Counted from the stretch's first letter, positions 1 through 12,300 are shown. The stretch is DNA of 64,000 nucleotides from Tetranychus cinnabarinus (GCA_022266195.1 WHVY01000003.1:1302001-1366000), one strand, 5' to 3'. Program-made: numbers and translations. The notes: generated by a model not told the origin, from the letters alone.

Positions 1-54
1 TGTATCGCTGTAAGCTGCCTGGGAGGTGAGGGGGTTCTTCCCGCCGCCCCCTGA

Positions 55-471
55 AAAAAAACATCATCTACAAGAAGGTTTCTGGAACACAGATGTCAAT
101 ATGAAATTGAACCAAATCAATACAGGTGTTCAAATTGTACATTCACAACATATTTTGCTGAGAAGTATACTTTCCATAACTGTACAAATCCAGCGGTACA
201 TTCAATTGATAAGCCATGTACATCTGATTGCACTCAAGAAGACAATACTTTAAATAAAGGTCAAAAACAAAAAGAACCAGATGAAGATAATCAAGAGCAA
301 ATGGAAGGAGATTTCACTGCTAATGAGATGAAAACAAGGAAAAAGTATACGAAAGCAAACCATCGCTGTGAAAATTGCCGAAGAGGTTTTATGCTAGAGG
401 ATGCTTATTTGTCTCATTTGGATTGGTGTGATAACCGTATGGTAATTGATGAAATCAATTTAGGCGGTTAA
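55..471 (+). CDS. 3' end of a zinc-finger protein gene (partial)
   Basis: Frame 1 is open from 55 to the TAA at 469-471. It encodes about 138 residues with two C2HC-type zinc-finger-like units. The first is near residues 21-41 (RCSNCTFTTYFAEKYTFHNC). The second is near residues 100-122 (RCENCRRGFMLEDAYLSHLDWC). An acidic and lysine-rich linker separates them. The spacing Cys-x2-Cys followed by His-x3-4-Cys resembles C2H2-type nucleic-acid-binding fingers in which the last His is Cys. The frame is closed just upstream by a TGA at 52-54, inside a G/C-rich and A-rich stretch with no clear splice acceptor. So the true exon start is unclear and the 5' part lies outside the window or is broken. Function beyond probable nucleic-acid binding is unknown. 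The next gene starts 0.9 kb downstream. Confidence 0.5.
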   Translation, partial: KKTSSTRRFLEHRCQYEIEPNQYRCSNCTFTTYFAEKYTFHNCTNPAVHSIDKPCTSDCTQEDNTLNKGQKQKEPDEDNQEQMEGDFTANEMKTRKKYTKANHRCENCRRGFMLEDAYLSHLDWCDNRMVIDEINLGG

Positions 472-1363
472 GCGCGGGAAGAGCGGTTAAAGATTAAATG
501 GGTGTTACTTAACCACATAAACTTTCTCGCCACCGTGTAGTTTACTCATTCTGAAAACCCCTTTTTGGTACATTTCAGTTTGGCGACGACGGTAGGTCCT
601 GTTGGATCTATTTTAAAATGTTTTCAAGTTAAATACACTAGTAGTCAGGGTTAAGTTATGAAAAGTGGAGATTTTTTTCATAGTCGCCATCTAACAAGAA
701 ATAAAAGTACCTTTAAGATCGAACTTAATTTTTCATAGATTTCATTTTTTAGTGTCTCTAAAACGGTAAATACTCGAGATGGCGACACTTAAAAATTAAC
801 TTAAATCTGACCCTTTTTTATTAACTTAACCCTGACTACTAGTGTAGTGAAAAGTCCTTGAATGCCCTTAAAACTTTTTTTTGACTTTTTAATTTCACGA
901 ATTCCAATGGCCGTATATCAACAAGATTTGACTTGTTCAAAAGTTATTAACACAAACGAGCATCAAAAAACGCCCAGTAAATTGTAGATCGGGACATATT
1001 TTCTTAATAATATTACGAGCTAATTTGATTTGATTTGATAGTCAATGTTGAGTCTGCAATTATTACATTCATTTATTTATTGGTTTTTCGGTTTTTGGTT
1101 AAAGTAACCAACTATTATGGTTAGTTATTTAACCGTCCGGTTTTATTTCAACCAAACAATGAGCTTGTCTTCTATTCATGTTTCCAGAGGGCGCTTTATT
1201 TTGCTCTTTGATTTGTTTTGAAATTTGGTATGAATGTTCAATGTTGATGTTCAGAATTGACTGATTAATGTGATTTACTGTGTTTTCAGTTTATAACTTC
1301 ATCAATTATTTATTATTAATTTAAATTTTATTCCTTTGGTGAGGAACAAACGATCAGTGCAAG
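472..1363. other. Spacer between zinc-finger gene and polyhomeotic-like copy A
   Basis: The only structured item is a MITE at 636-844, listed separately. From about 1217 onward the sequence matches, in inverted orientation, the upstream region of polyhomeotic-like copy B (about 59780-59906). That stretch probably holds the promoter and 5' leader. I see no open reading frame of interest. Confidence 0.6.
636..844. mobile_element. MITE-1, complete copy (209 bp, TA target duplication)
   Basis: The ends are inverted repeats: CACTAGTAGTCAGGGTTAAG at 636 and its reverse complement ending at 844. A TA dinucleotide flanks both sides (634-635, 845-846), as expected for a Tc1/mariner-type non-autonomous element. 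It has no coding capacity. The right-hand 80 bp recurs at 8628-8699. Confidence 0.85.
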
Positions 1364-4300
1364 ATGAAAAATGAACAAGATTTACAACATCAGCAGCAGC
1401 AGCAGCAGCAGCAACAACAACAACAACAACTTCAACATCAACATCAGCAACAATCTCAACAATCAAATCAACAACAACACCAATCTCAAGCCCAATTGCA
1501 ACCACAAACATTAGTTTACTCGCCTCAAGTTCCAATCCAATGTAGTCCGATGTATTCACCACAAATTATGCTTTCACACAATGGTACTATCATGCCTATT
1601 ACGGCTTTACAACAAGCTGGAGGGAATCTTATTCAAATGACACATCAATATGGTAATAAACAGAATAAGAATGTAGCCATTGCTGCTTCACCACAACAAC
1701 AAATGCAAGCATCTCAACAACAACCACAAATCACGCTAGTAGCTTCTCAACTACCAACAATTATACCGAATAACCAGCAACCAACCATTCTGCCCAATCC
1801 TGGTAAATCTAATGAACCAAGAGGGAAATTGGTAATTTTACTTTTTTTAATAGTTATTCTTTGAATTTTTCTATTTTATATTGTCTGAAAGTATCCCTTG
1901 CTAGCGTTACATTATTTTTGCATGTCAATCTCATTATTTTTTATTCATTTTCTATTCCCAGGCTGCCCGAAATATCTCTAATTCTGTTTCTCCTAAGGTT
2001 TGTGTTTTTTTTGTTTCATTTTATGAATTTAAGGTTAAACTTATTTTACTTTTTGTATGCCTGATCTAAACGTCTTTCTTTTTATTGCAGGTAATATCTC
2101 AAGGAACTCAACAGATTCAACCTAAATCACCTCATATTCTCCCTCAATCGGTCATCACTAGCCAACAAGGTTTGATGGCACAACAGTTTAAAACACTGCC
2201 GCAAAATAGCTTTATTACCGGTCAATCACCACAAGCATTGAATAATCAATATTTTATTCAGGCTTTCCCTGGACCTACTGGACCTACTATATTAGCGCCA
2301 AACAACCAACATTATCTTCCTAGAGCTTCAAATCAATCTGACATGGTCATAGTGGCTCCTAATTCTTTCAATACTACACCATTTTATATAAATCAGAGTG
2401 GTACAGCCTTTGTTAGTAGCAATTCTCTTAGTGGCACTTCGGTCATATCAGTTTCTTCTAATAATTCTCACACTGCCACCAATACAACCCAATCAGGGAT
2501 AAATAAAGGGCAAACATGTATGATTGCACCAGCAACTCAACATACGCCAACAACAAACCGATATAAAAATTTAAAACCCGCCATAGTTCAGTCATCTATT
2601 GGTACACAAACATCTACATCAGCTCCTTCAACAACTGTATCTCAAACATTAACTCCAATAATTACTCATAATCATCCTACTAATAATAATTCTACTACAA
2701 CATCAATGAATGTCTCGAAAGGAAAGTCACAAAAAAACATTCAAAGCTCAACAAATAAAATACCAATTGAGAAACAAGGATCAGAGGCACGTCAAACTAT
2801 GACTGTTACATTGATTCCTCAAGTTAATAATCCATTGGCTTCACAATCAATCAGTGAAAAGATGATTTCTCAAGATAATTCTTGTAATACCAGTACAATG
2901 GGGACAGATCCGATGGGGGCCAATAAAACCGATGGGTCTTATCAGACACCTAAAGCAATTAATGATGAAAGTAAATTTGCTCAAAATGTTCCGAACAAGG
3001 GCCAAGAAAAATTAAAAAATAAAACTGTGGCTGCACGAAGTGTTTCAAATAATGCTCTGAAAGAAAAGATGATCCAATCTCCGAGCAGAGATGTGGACGG
3101 GAAAAAAGATGCTGCTACTGGAAACGATGTTGGTTTGATGACGCCAGTGATCTCTGAGAATAATGCTCCTCAAGACATGAATAATTTGAATAATGGACGT
3201 AAAAAATCTACTAATGGTGTTGCTAGATCAAATGGAGCAAAAAGTCCACAAAAAGCTATAGTCAAACCTTATGTCAATGAATCAGGTGTGTTAACACATG
3301 TTATAGACGGATTTGTTATTCAAGAAAGTCAATCACCATTCCCTATAAATACTGAAGGTTCTCAAGAAGCAAATTCAGAGGAAACAATTATTGAATCAAT
3401 CAATGAAGATGAAGACAAAGACAAAGAGGATACAATTATTATGAATGATCAAATGCTTGGTAAAAATGTGTCCTCGGAAGCAGCAATTGCACCTCTGAAA
3501 TCTAAAATCGACGCTGTATGTGAATATTGTGGTAAAAATATCACAAAAGGAAACAAGAAGAAAAAGTCTAAACGTTTTTGTTCCAATATTTGTGCCAAAA
3601 AGTTTGCTAATAATGCAAATATTCCCAGTATTGTCAGTGCGGAAGATTTTGAATCACCAGACAAAAATATGAACAAATTTACTGTTGAATCTAATCAGGA
3701 TTCAAAAACAGATAATAGTCCAAATCGTGAACATAATATTAAGAAGGTGAGTTACAATTCCATAATCACTATAAACTTTCTCATAATATCACACCACGGG
3801 ATTAGCTATTTCGACTATTTCCACAGAAATCTGACAATTCACTTATTATGTCGAATTAACAAGATAGTTAGAATCTCCTCAGAATTAATCCGATAGAAAA
3901 TTGAGTCGTAAGAAAATGTTGACTGAGTTGACATGATTCTGGGAAAATTTAAGAGAGTTTACAGTAGTAAATTAAAATATCAAAAAACGCTAAACAAACA
4001 TCTCTTTACAGCCAAAAACCGATATCTCACCAAATCGAGGTAATGCTGAAGCTCCATCTGAATCCATGGACACAAATGAAGGAGGTTTCATCCCTGCAAG
4101 CGGAACAAATCCTAATCTATGGAATGTTAGTATTGTTAATTTGGACCATTTCTTTAATCAATCTCATTTAAGAACAGATTGTCATTTTATTTTCCCTTTT
4201 CTAATATTTATTTTTATTATATCCATCAGGTCCAAGATGTTTATGATTTTGTACGAAATTTACCTGGATGTCAAGAATATGCTGATGAATTTAAATCCCA

Positions 4301-5220
4301 GGAAATCGATGGACAAGCACTCATGTTACTTAAGGAAGATCATCTTATGTCTGCTATGAGTATGAAGCTTGGACCCGCTTTGAAAATTTGCTCCAGAATC
4401 AATTCATTATTCAGAGCTGAAGCTGCTAAAGCTCAACAATAATTTATGAAAAAATTAGTTCCATTGTCTACAAGCATTTCAGTATACCTTTCAATCAATT
4501 TTTTAAATCTGTGATGCTTCATTATATTTTTTTTTTGACTCGACAAATCTATTAATCTCATAAGTTTTACTGATTAACTTTTTTTGATTTGAATCATGAG
4601 AAACTAGATCATCCCAGCGTATAAATTATTTTATCATCATCAATGGTGATTAGATGTGATACCACATCTTATTCAAACTTAATTAACTAATCATCGTCGT
4701 TACATTCTCATTGCGACTTCATCTCATCGCATCCACATGGATAAATATATTTGCCATTGAATCGTGACTATTGTCTTATTCAACCAATGAACTTTTTATC
4801 CTGATCATTTTGTATCTTATCCAATTTTTTATGAAAATACCATTTCCCTTTTGCTTATATATATTTATAAAAGTAATGCACCTTTTCATCTGAATCTATC
4901 TGTACAATGATTCGGTGATATTTTCCGCTCCACCTCATCCAAGTTAACTTTATAAATTTATTTCTTAAATTATGAACCTTGAATTTGCATTTGTATTGAT
5001 TAGTCTTGAAAATGAAATTAACATTAATGCCAATTATTATAATATCAAGCAATTTTCAAACTTCCAAATAAAATCAGTTTTGTAAGCAATGGTAAGTATT
5101 TCATAAAATGTACAATCGGATTCTCAGATACAATAATCAAATAAATTCAACTATTAATGAACGAATCAAGCAGTTTCTAAATTTTGCTCAATAAATTTGT
5201 ATCTGAAAATGCTGTATCTT
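1217..5220 (+). repeat. Inverted-duplication arm A (mate 55990-59906)
   Basis: About 4 kb, comprising upstream sequence, all five exons, all introns and the 3' flank of the polyhomeotic-like gene. It recurs in opposite orientation at about 55990-59906. Similarity is very high in exons and clear in introns and flanks. Readable limits are near 1217 (the GAAATTTGG motif) and near 5220 (after the AATAAATTTGTATCTGAAAATGC stretch). Confidence 0.85.
1364..4442 (+). CDS. Polyhomeotic-like Polycomb protein, copy A (FCS finger + SAM)
   Basis: Five exons: 1364-1831, 1962-1997, 2091-3746, 4012-4125 and 4230-4442, all with GT-AG borders and in frame, giving 828 residues. The order is: an N-terminal poly-Gln run coded by CAG/CAA; a long Gln/Ser/Thr/Asn-rich disordered body; an FCS-type zinc finger near residues 642-672 (CEYCGK ... 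RFCSNICAKKF); and a C-terminal SAM domain filling the last exon (VYDFVRNLPGCQEYADEF ... LKEDHLMSAMSMKLGPALK). This arrangement is that of polyhomeotic/PHC proteins of Polycomb repressive complex 1. There the SAM domain polymerises and the FCS finger binds nucleic acid in the nucleus. The ATG at 1364 lies just before the poly-Gln tract and is matched in copy B. A second, almost identical copy lies inverted at 56725-59759. Drosophila also carries duplicate ph genes, but in tandem. Confidence 0.9.
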
Positions 5221-6141
5221 TTTTAGTGAAGTTTAATCCTTGATCGAAGTTCATCATCAAAATTTAATCCAGAATCTCAATTACTTAGAGAATGGACCAT
5301 ACCTGCCCAGAAGTTCATCCGAATTGTGAACTAATTGAAAGAAATCCATAAGATTTGACAGCTTCTGGAAAATGTGAGGCAAATCAAGCCATTGTATGAC
5401 ATGCTCTATGAGCATAAAAAGGCATAATAAAGGGTGTTGAGGTTAGTAAGGTTCAAGCAATCACTTACCCAAATGTTGATAAGGAGATAAAGATGATAAA
5501 AATGAAAATATCAATGGCAAAGATGGTTGATGAAGACGAAGACGATGAGACTATTTCATTTTATCATCTTTATCTCTTTATCAACATTTGGGTAAGTGAT
5601 TGCTTGAACCTTACTAACCTCAACACCCTTTAGATATTCAACGAAATTATTTGTTTACAAATTAACTCAAGCTAATTCTGTTTATCTTCGGTTTAATTTT
5701 CCTCGGTTTATTAGACCAAACAAATAATTATAATTAATAATTACTGATTTAGTGTCCTCAGGAAATTCAAAAGAAATCATATTGGTATGAAATACACCAG
5801 AGATACTGTTATGTTTTCTTCATCTTCCCTCAAGCTTATGGATTTCTGTTTTTAGGTGAGTTCCTTAGTATTGCTTAAGTATTTATTCTGATTGCATTTA
5901 TTTCATTTCTTTTTCTTTCTATTGTTTTCTTTTTATATTTGCATGTGTTTTTCATTGTAAATCATTTTTTACATTTATCATCATTCTCAGATTGAGTTAA
6001 CCACAACCTTTAAAGAACTGTATTTCAACAATTTTGACTCCATCTCAAGACACATTTCAAGTTCATTTTGTCAGCTGTTCTTTTCATCAAATTTAATTGT
6101 TACTCTTTTCTCTTCTTCATCCAACATCCACTCATTCAGTG
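4443..6141. other. 3' flank of copy A and upstream region of mL53
   Basis: 4443-5220 is the 3' flank shared with copy B and contains AATAAA-type signals. A 201-bp hairpin element lies at 5430-5630. At 5790-5855 there is a possible 5'-leader exon ending at a GTGAGT donor (5855), with a matching CTCAG acceptor near 5990. Splicing from there into the mL53 leader is plausible but unproven. Nothing else is recognisable. Confidence 0.4.
5430..5630. mobile_element. Hairpin MITE, AAGGGTGT-ended family, element 1 (201 bp)
   Basis: The element begins AAGGGTGTTGAGGTTAGTAA and ends with its reverse complement, flanked by TA on both sides (5428-5429, 5631-5632). The arms are about 75 bp and nearly perfect, so the element folds almost end to end into a hairpin. 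No coding capacity. It shares its outer bases with elements at 15048-15281 and 22357-22574. Confidence 0.85.
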
Positions 6142-6777
6142 ATGGCAGGAAAGAAAATCTTCTTTGATAATTTTGTGTCTAAAAACGCTTTAACTTTACC
6201 ACGAAAAGGTCGAGATCCTATTCTTGGTGATCTATACACTAACGCAAGAAAACTTACTCTTAAAAGGATTGTGAAAGTTCAAGCAACATTTGATCCCTTC
6301 TATCCTAATATTGCTTCTTTTAGGTAATTATAATTTCTCCAATCACCTTACCCCAATATACGCTAATAGATCCTAGCCATTTATTACTGTCAATTAATTA
6401 ATCTTCCTTAACACTTTCTTACATATCCTGATCTAATACTTAATTCGCCTTTTATTCTTTTCTTGATTTTACAGAGAGCTGCTTCATTTTTTACACGGGA
6501 AAAAAATTGGTAGAACCAACGAGGAATGTTTCATCAAAACAAATGTTGTTAGTAATGGAAATGAACCTGAAATACAATTTTTCTTAAGTGAGTATAACTT
6601 GATGAACTGACTATTTCCCCTAGCAACTATAAAATCTAATCTATTTCTATTAATTTTTCAGAAAACGGTAAAAAATTGATCTACAAAACAGGATTATTGC
6701 GAACGATCGATATTTTGTATCATCTTAATGATCAATTGGCCAAAGTAGAAGCTGAACTTGCTAAATCTGAAATTTAA
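6142..6777 (+). CDS. mRpL53: Mitochondrial large-ribosomal-subunit protein mL53
   Basis: Three exons: 6142-6323, 6475-6587 and 6662-6777, giving about 136 residues. The pattern after a basic N-terminus (VQATFDPFYPNI ... LLHFLHGKKIGRTNEEC ... EIQFFLKNGKKLIYKT) fits the mL53/MRPL53 family, a small mitochondrion-specific protein of the 39S subunit. An upstream in-frame start at 6097 is possible. I prefer ATG 6142 (MAGKKIFFDNF) because the extra residues look like leader sequence, but they cannot be excluded as a targeting peptide. The stop is followed after only 38 bp by the ATG of the membrane protein at 6816, on the same strand. Confidence 0.8.
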
Positions 6778-6815
6778 AGTTTTGAATTCGTGAAATTAGT
6801 CGTATTATAGTTGAG

Positions 6816-7001
6816 ATGGCTGGTAGATCATATCAAGCTGTGCTGGAAATTTTTCGTAAACTCGAAGCCAATATGCCTTATTTTGTGGACGTATTTGACG
6901 AAGAAACATTTTACATCTTTGCCGCTTGTTTTGTTATCGCTACTATTTTAGTAGCCTTCATCTTATCTAGGTTCATTACTCTACGAGAGGTTGATTGGTA
7001 A
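6816..7001 (+). CDS. Small single-pass membrane protein (61 aa)
   Basis: A single-exon 61-residue protein. Residues 1-30 are amphipathic (RSYQAVLEIFRKLEANMPYF). One hydrophobic helix follows at about 33-52 (IFAACFVIATILVAFILSRF), then a short tail ITLREVDW. The ATG context is good (G at -3, G at +4). It starts 38 bp after the mL53 stop with no obvious promoter between. The first polyadenylation-like signals (AATAAATAAA) come at about 7315, so both proteins may be read from one transcript. I do not recognise the family with certainty; it resembles the small integral membrane proteins conserved in animals. Its sober composition argues against a chance frame. Confidence 0.65.
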   Translation: MAGRSYQAVLEIFRKLEANMPYFVDVFDEETFYIFAACFVIATILVAFILSRFITLREVDW

Positions 7002-8206
7002 CCTAAATTATCTTTTTTGTAACCAAAATTTAAAGTAAAATGATTAACGTCGATTTCAACCACCGATTTTATCACAAATATTGATGGACCAAGCTGAAAC
7101 AGATTGCCGATTTGTATCTTTCAATGCGGCTTAAAGAGGCAATCTTGTAATACAAAATTTCAACCCAAATGAATCCAAACTCCTGCTCGAGTGAGGTTTG
7201 ATAAAATTTTTAGATCATAAAGTCAATTCACATTGAAAATACAAATTCATATTGAAAAACTAAAATGTAAAATCCTTAACTTTTGTCAAATTGAATGAAA
7301 AACATTGTATCAAAAATAAATAAAAATTACATTTATAAGCATTTCTGTTAATCTGTCGAATAATTATGCAAAAAATCGAGATAGTGAGTCGTAATTATCA
7401 GGATCCATAATTCATTGATTGTAACAATACTTATTATTGCCTAATAATTGATTAAGTGCCCTCTTCAGAGATCATTATTCTCAACAATGAATTGAAATGA
7501 ACAATAAAAATACTAATCGCATGGCCTAAGGATAGATTAGCAACTTCTCAAACTGTTCATAAATTATCTTGATTTGATGAAGACTAAAAAATAATTGATA
7601 AAAATAATCATTCTGTCAATGTCAATCATGATAAACGGTAAACTCAGAAAACTGCATTTGCGTCAACTTAATTTTCGTCATTAACTGGTGCTCTGCGCTT
7701 ACTTAAAAGCAATCGACAATTAAGTATAACAATTGTCATCTTTTGAGGTGTAAATCAGAATGTCAGGGCTTCCTAGATAGCTACCAACCAGAACTGGAAA
7801 TATCTTTGCAGTTAACCTGCAGGCATAAGTGAAGAAAGATCCTTCGAAACGAAAGTTTCCATAAAAGGACAAATTGAAGGATAAAGGGAAGATGTTCCAA
7901 CATCAAAAAGAATGCTAAAAATCCAGATTGCAGGTAAAGGAGAATTGGAATAGTTGATTAGCATGATGACTATGCATAAAAACAGATTATCTTGTTAGGA
8001 CGAATGAAAGACTCCAATAAATATGACTTTGCCAGTCGAGTAAGCAGCATTTGCTGTCGATCTTATTTTTGATGCTATTGAACTGACTAGATGAAGCTTG
8101 CTGCCATTTAACATTGGCATCATATATTCAGAGATTATAATATGCATTCACTGTAAATCATGATCACAGCAAGTAAAACTAAGGTTTTTTCACCAAACGG
8201 TAAATA

Positions 8207-8625
8207 CCCAGCAAACCAAAAAATTGCAGCGTTTAAGTGCTACGAGTAGCGACCAATTTCCTGCTAAAAATAAAGTAATTCAATCAAATCAAGTCTTGTC
8301 TAGAGAGTTCGCATAAGGTTAAAACGCGAATGATTGCCCCTTCGCGTTTTTTTGCGTTTTGCGCAAGCATTTTTCACAATACAATTCATAAATAGTTAGA
8401 CATTTTTAAGATTAACCATTAGTCAAGTGGTTAAAGAGTTGGTCAAATTTGGATGAGTGTTGATGGGTCGAGTCTTGATTGGGGATTGATTTTTTTTGCT
8501 TTTGAAACCGTGGCGTACAAATATTTAGTAAAATCAACTTTGAGTTCCTTTAGTAAATAATTTCGCTTATGCAGACACAAACCTGTGACGCTCGTTTTTA
8601 AAACGAAGGGAAATGGTTTGCTGGG
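8207..8625. mobile_element. MITE-2 (419 bp) nested inside a MITE-1 fragment
   Basis: Terminal inverted repeats are CCCAGCAAACCA at 8207 and TGGTTTGCTGGG ending at 8625, with TA duplicated on both sides (8205-8206, 8626-8627). The flanks AACGGTAAA|TA and TA|CTCGAGATGG rejoin into the intact MITE-1 sequence seen at about 766-783. So this element inserted into a TA inside MITE-1. Confidence 0.85.
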
Positions 8626-8627
8626 TA

Positions 8628-8699
8628 CTCGAGATGGCGACACTTAAAAATTAACTTAAATCTGACCCTTTTTTATTAACTTAACCCTGACTACTAGTG
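8628..8699. mobile_element. MITE-1 fragment, right end
   Basis: Nearly identical to 774-844 of MITE-1, ending in CTGACTACTAGTG followed by TA at 8700-8701. A short left piece (about 8194-8206, ACGGTAAATA) continues it on the far side of MITE-2. The MITE-1 left terminus is not found further left, so this copy is truncated or strongly diverged there. Confidence 0.8.
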
Positions 8700-9356
8700 T
8701 AACGTAAGTTCAATTATTGAATAAACAAATAAGTTAAAGCAAGAAAAGAGATCAATTTAAATATATTTGTTATCAAGCATTTTGAATGTGAATTCAAACA
8801 AGTTAATTTTGGACTTTACTTCTGTTACTGGAGATTCTTGCAGGAAACTCGATCGAAACCGATCGAACTTTTGACTGAATCAAAATTAAAATTACAAACC
8901 ATTGAAAATTGAAGTGAGTTAACACCTGCTAATATCTGAATATCTAAACAACCCCGCAGAACCCTCTTAATTTGGAAAGCTTCTGGGAATAATCATAACT
9001 GTAAATTGATGAATAGTTTTTCAACGCAAAATATTTGCTTAAATTTACACAAATCAAATACATAACATAGTCTGGTTAATGAATGCCTTGCTTTGAGCTC
9101 TAATTATTTCAAGCAATACAAGTTAAACCAGACAGTTTAAAAGGCTGTGTACGCTTTTCATGAAACTTTTTAAATGTCAATTGACTGTAAGTTTATTTTG
9201 ACTATTATCAATTCATTACACATTAGATGTCTGTGAAAGCTTTTTTAATCAAGAAGCTTGATCAGTACAAAAATACATCACAAATTTACAATTTAATTAC
9301 AATATTTACAAAAAAAATGTTCGTGTAATTATCCTGATATGGAAATAACCAGTGAA

Positions 9357-12300
9357 TCAGGAAAGAAGTGGAGTCTTCTCCGACAAATCAGGTCTCATAC
9401 TGTGATCGCCATTATAAATGAAATAATCGGTGCCTAAAACGCGACTACGCTCGGCATAAGTCAAAAAACCAGTGCTATTCGTGATTCCATAAAACAGATA
9501 AATGCTCAAACCTGTAAATAAGCATTAAACGGAAAATAGTAAATTGAAGTAAAAAATTAACAGAAATGAATTATCAAAGGTATTGTTTATCATATCCATT
9601 CGCATTATCTTTAGTAACTTGTGAACTATTTACTTAAAATTTAATATTTTTTATTGTTACAATTAAATACATTTTCACTCTGCCCTTCACCATTTAATTG
9701 CTGCAATTTCATCACGTTCTGATCATGTTCACAGATTCACGTGTAAGATTGACAGAGATGACTATATTTAAAGCAAGATATGATAATTTAGCTTTGACGT
9801 TTGTCATGTGCGCTCATCGAGTTCACATGTTAATTGTAAGCTGCAATGAGACAATTCAACAATTAGAAGACGAAAAAAGTGAAATTTGATTCTAATCATA
9901 AGTATGAGCTAAAAGAGGCGAAAGTTAGGTGTAAGAGTAATCTCGAGTGATTGCTACTATTAATATAAACAATGGTTACTGTTGATTGTGCTTTACATTC
10001 AAGGTTAATCAACTTGTACTCATGGTAATCTAGTTGACAGAAGAAGTCATTGAACGAACAATGAAATTAGAATCACATAAGACAATTATAGTTACTTTAA
10101 ATGACAATGATTTACTTTTAAGCAATTTAAAGATGTTCAACTTGTGATTGGATTGATTTAAATATTGATAAAAATTTCACCAATTGGATAGATTTCAAGT
10201 TAAACTATGAGATTCAGCAAGTCGATCAGACAATTTAGATTTACTTATAAAGACGGTGAAAATGGAATGAAATTGAGACTGTTTTTATTTAAAGTATTAT
10301 ATATTAATTTTTTCAAATAATGAAAGTTAATTACAGGTTTCCTTACAAAAAGAGAATTGAAATTAGATTGATTTGAGAGTATCAAATGGATCCAATTTGT
10401 TGATTTTTTAAGAAACAAAAGACTGTTCAAATGCTGGATCATTATTTTGTTGACTAGTTATTATAATAGTTAACAAACTAGAATCATAATTGCGATTATT
10501 TTAGGCTTGAAGATACAACAAAAAAGTGTGACTAGAATTGTTACAATAATTAAATGAAAGGTAAACAATAGATAAAAGCAAAGAAATGAAGGTTACATTG
10601 ACAAGCCTTTGGTTTTAAGGTTTGAACACAACGTGAAGGAAAAAGTAAACCTAACTTAGGATAGTTTTGATCATCCAATAAAAGCATAAATTATATTTAA
10701 CTTTTATTAAATGGGTTGTAAAAGGATTGAAAGGCATAATTAGACGAGTCAATCATAATCATTAGGAGAGATTATGCATTATGATTGAGCCGGATTGGTC
10801 TGTCATCATGATGAACGGCATCTTGTAATCTTTGATCAATCGATGATGAAAAGAAGGCAAAGAAAAAATAAAGAACTGAACATCGATGAGCAGGATAAGA
10901 CAATCTGAAAAGTGTTATCAGTCTGGCAAGTTGATTAACAATAGTCGACCGACAACATAGTTAACCGATTGTGCGAGCTTTCGATTTAAGATTCTTTGGT
11001 GTAAGCTGGAAAGATTGGTTTTCAACTCGCTCTTTACTATTAAAAATACCGTAAAGAAAGTATATTGACAAGCCTATGATGTTGGAGAAAAGAGATAGAT
11101 AGAAATGAATTAGAATCTTGATCAAAATTAAAGTTTATGCTGGATAATGGATTTAAACTAAGGAAAGCAAATAAAGGAAGAAAGATTACAAATGATAAAA
11201 TTAAAGGAAACAATTCTCAAATCTAATGGTTAGAAAGTTAAAGCAATGTTAGAGAAATGGAGAGAAAATTCATGCAAATATTTAAGTTGCAATGTAAAGT
11301 GATTTTCAAACTAACAATGTTTTTTTCTTGAGTTAGTTTTGATTGTGAATGGGAATTAATAATAAATGAGAAGCAAATTGAAAAGGACAAGCAATTTCCA
11401 AGGCTATCTTTTTAATAGTCAAACAACAAACTCACCAATAACCATCCAAACTGCAAAACGGATCCATGTTATTGCTGAAAGTTTCATCATGAGATAGATA
11501 TTGATAAAAATTGAGATAACTGGAATTAATGGGACCCATGGAACCTGAAAATTGAGAGAGGGAGAAGAGAATAAACATTAAAGATTAGAGAAATTGAGAT
11601 CAGTGGAAAATTCCTAAGCCTTTTCACTCCAACCTCTTAAATAAATAAATCAAACAATTGAGTGAACCTCGAACATGTTATTAGCAGATGTCGTACATTG
11701 TCCTTGCTGTAAATATGGTTTGATATAAAACTAGCGTAATCAAGTAAATTAACTTTGACAAATTAACATTTGAGACATTTCCTTTAACCATAATCTCATC
11801 GTCATTTGTGTCATACATTGATGACTGCAACTTTTTATGATAAAACTGATTTACAAGACTCAGAATAATCAATGTTCAAATGAAAGAATTTACTTTCACT
11901 TGGTTTCTCTTGTTTTGATTAATAAGCATTTCTTGATCAGTAACTCACTTGAAATGATATGGTAGCAGCGCTTTTGGGTTGACGACTAAGCGCGATTATC
12001 AGAGAGATAAGATTGGATAATGATATTCCAATAACAATTAATGAGATGGTTTCCAAATTACTGAGATTCTCTTCTAAAAATATCAACAATAGGTCCAATA
12101 CGACCACATTTGCACCTGTAATTGAAGAGGAACAAGAATTATTAGCTATACTGAATTATCGATGTTGGCTGAGTATTTTTGATAGACTTACAAATAGAGA
12201 ATACTAAAAGTCTACTCATTGATGCGGTCTTTAAATTCGGAGAGGTAATATTATCCAGATTGAATAATCGTCGAATAAAATGACTTATAACATTTGAAAA

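Larger units (their letters stand above)
7002..9356. other. Intergenic region between converging genes
   Basis: This lies between the 3' ends of the membrane-protein gene (+) and the amino acid transporter (-). It contains AATAAA signals near 7315 and a nested pair of MITEs at about 8191-8701. Elsewhere I see no coding sequence or RNA gene; the frame at 8443-8643 lies across the MITE. Confidence 0.5.

Noticed and set aside
1302..1562. Open frame on the minus strand opposite the poly-Gln tract (also 59552-59791 plus)
   Set aside because: It is the antisense of CAG/CAA repeats; its valine/alanine run is only the complement of the real exon.
2085..2090. Frame extending upstream of exon 3 of polyhomeotic-like copy A
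   Set aside because: It runs into the polypyrimidine tract and acceptor TTGCAG; the exon begins at 2091, as in copy B.
9698..9889. 63-codon plus-strand frame
   Set aside because: It lies within a 1.9-kb transporter intron on the other strand and has no family features.
12013..12207. 64-codon plus-strand frame with a plausible composition
   Set aside because: It is the antisense of transporter exons 4-5, which splice in frame on the minus strand.
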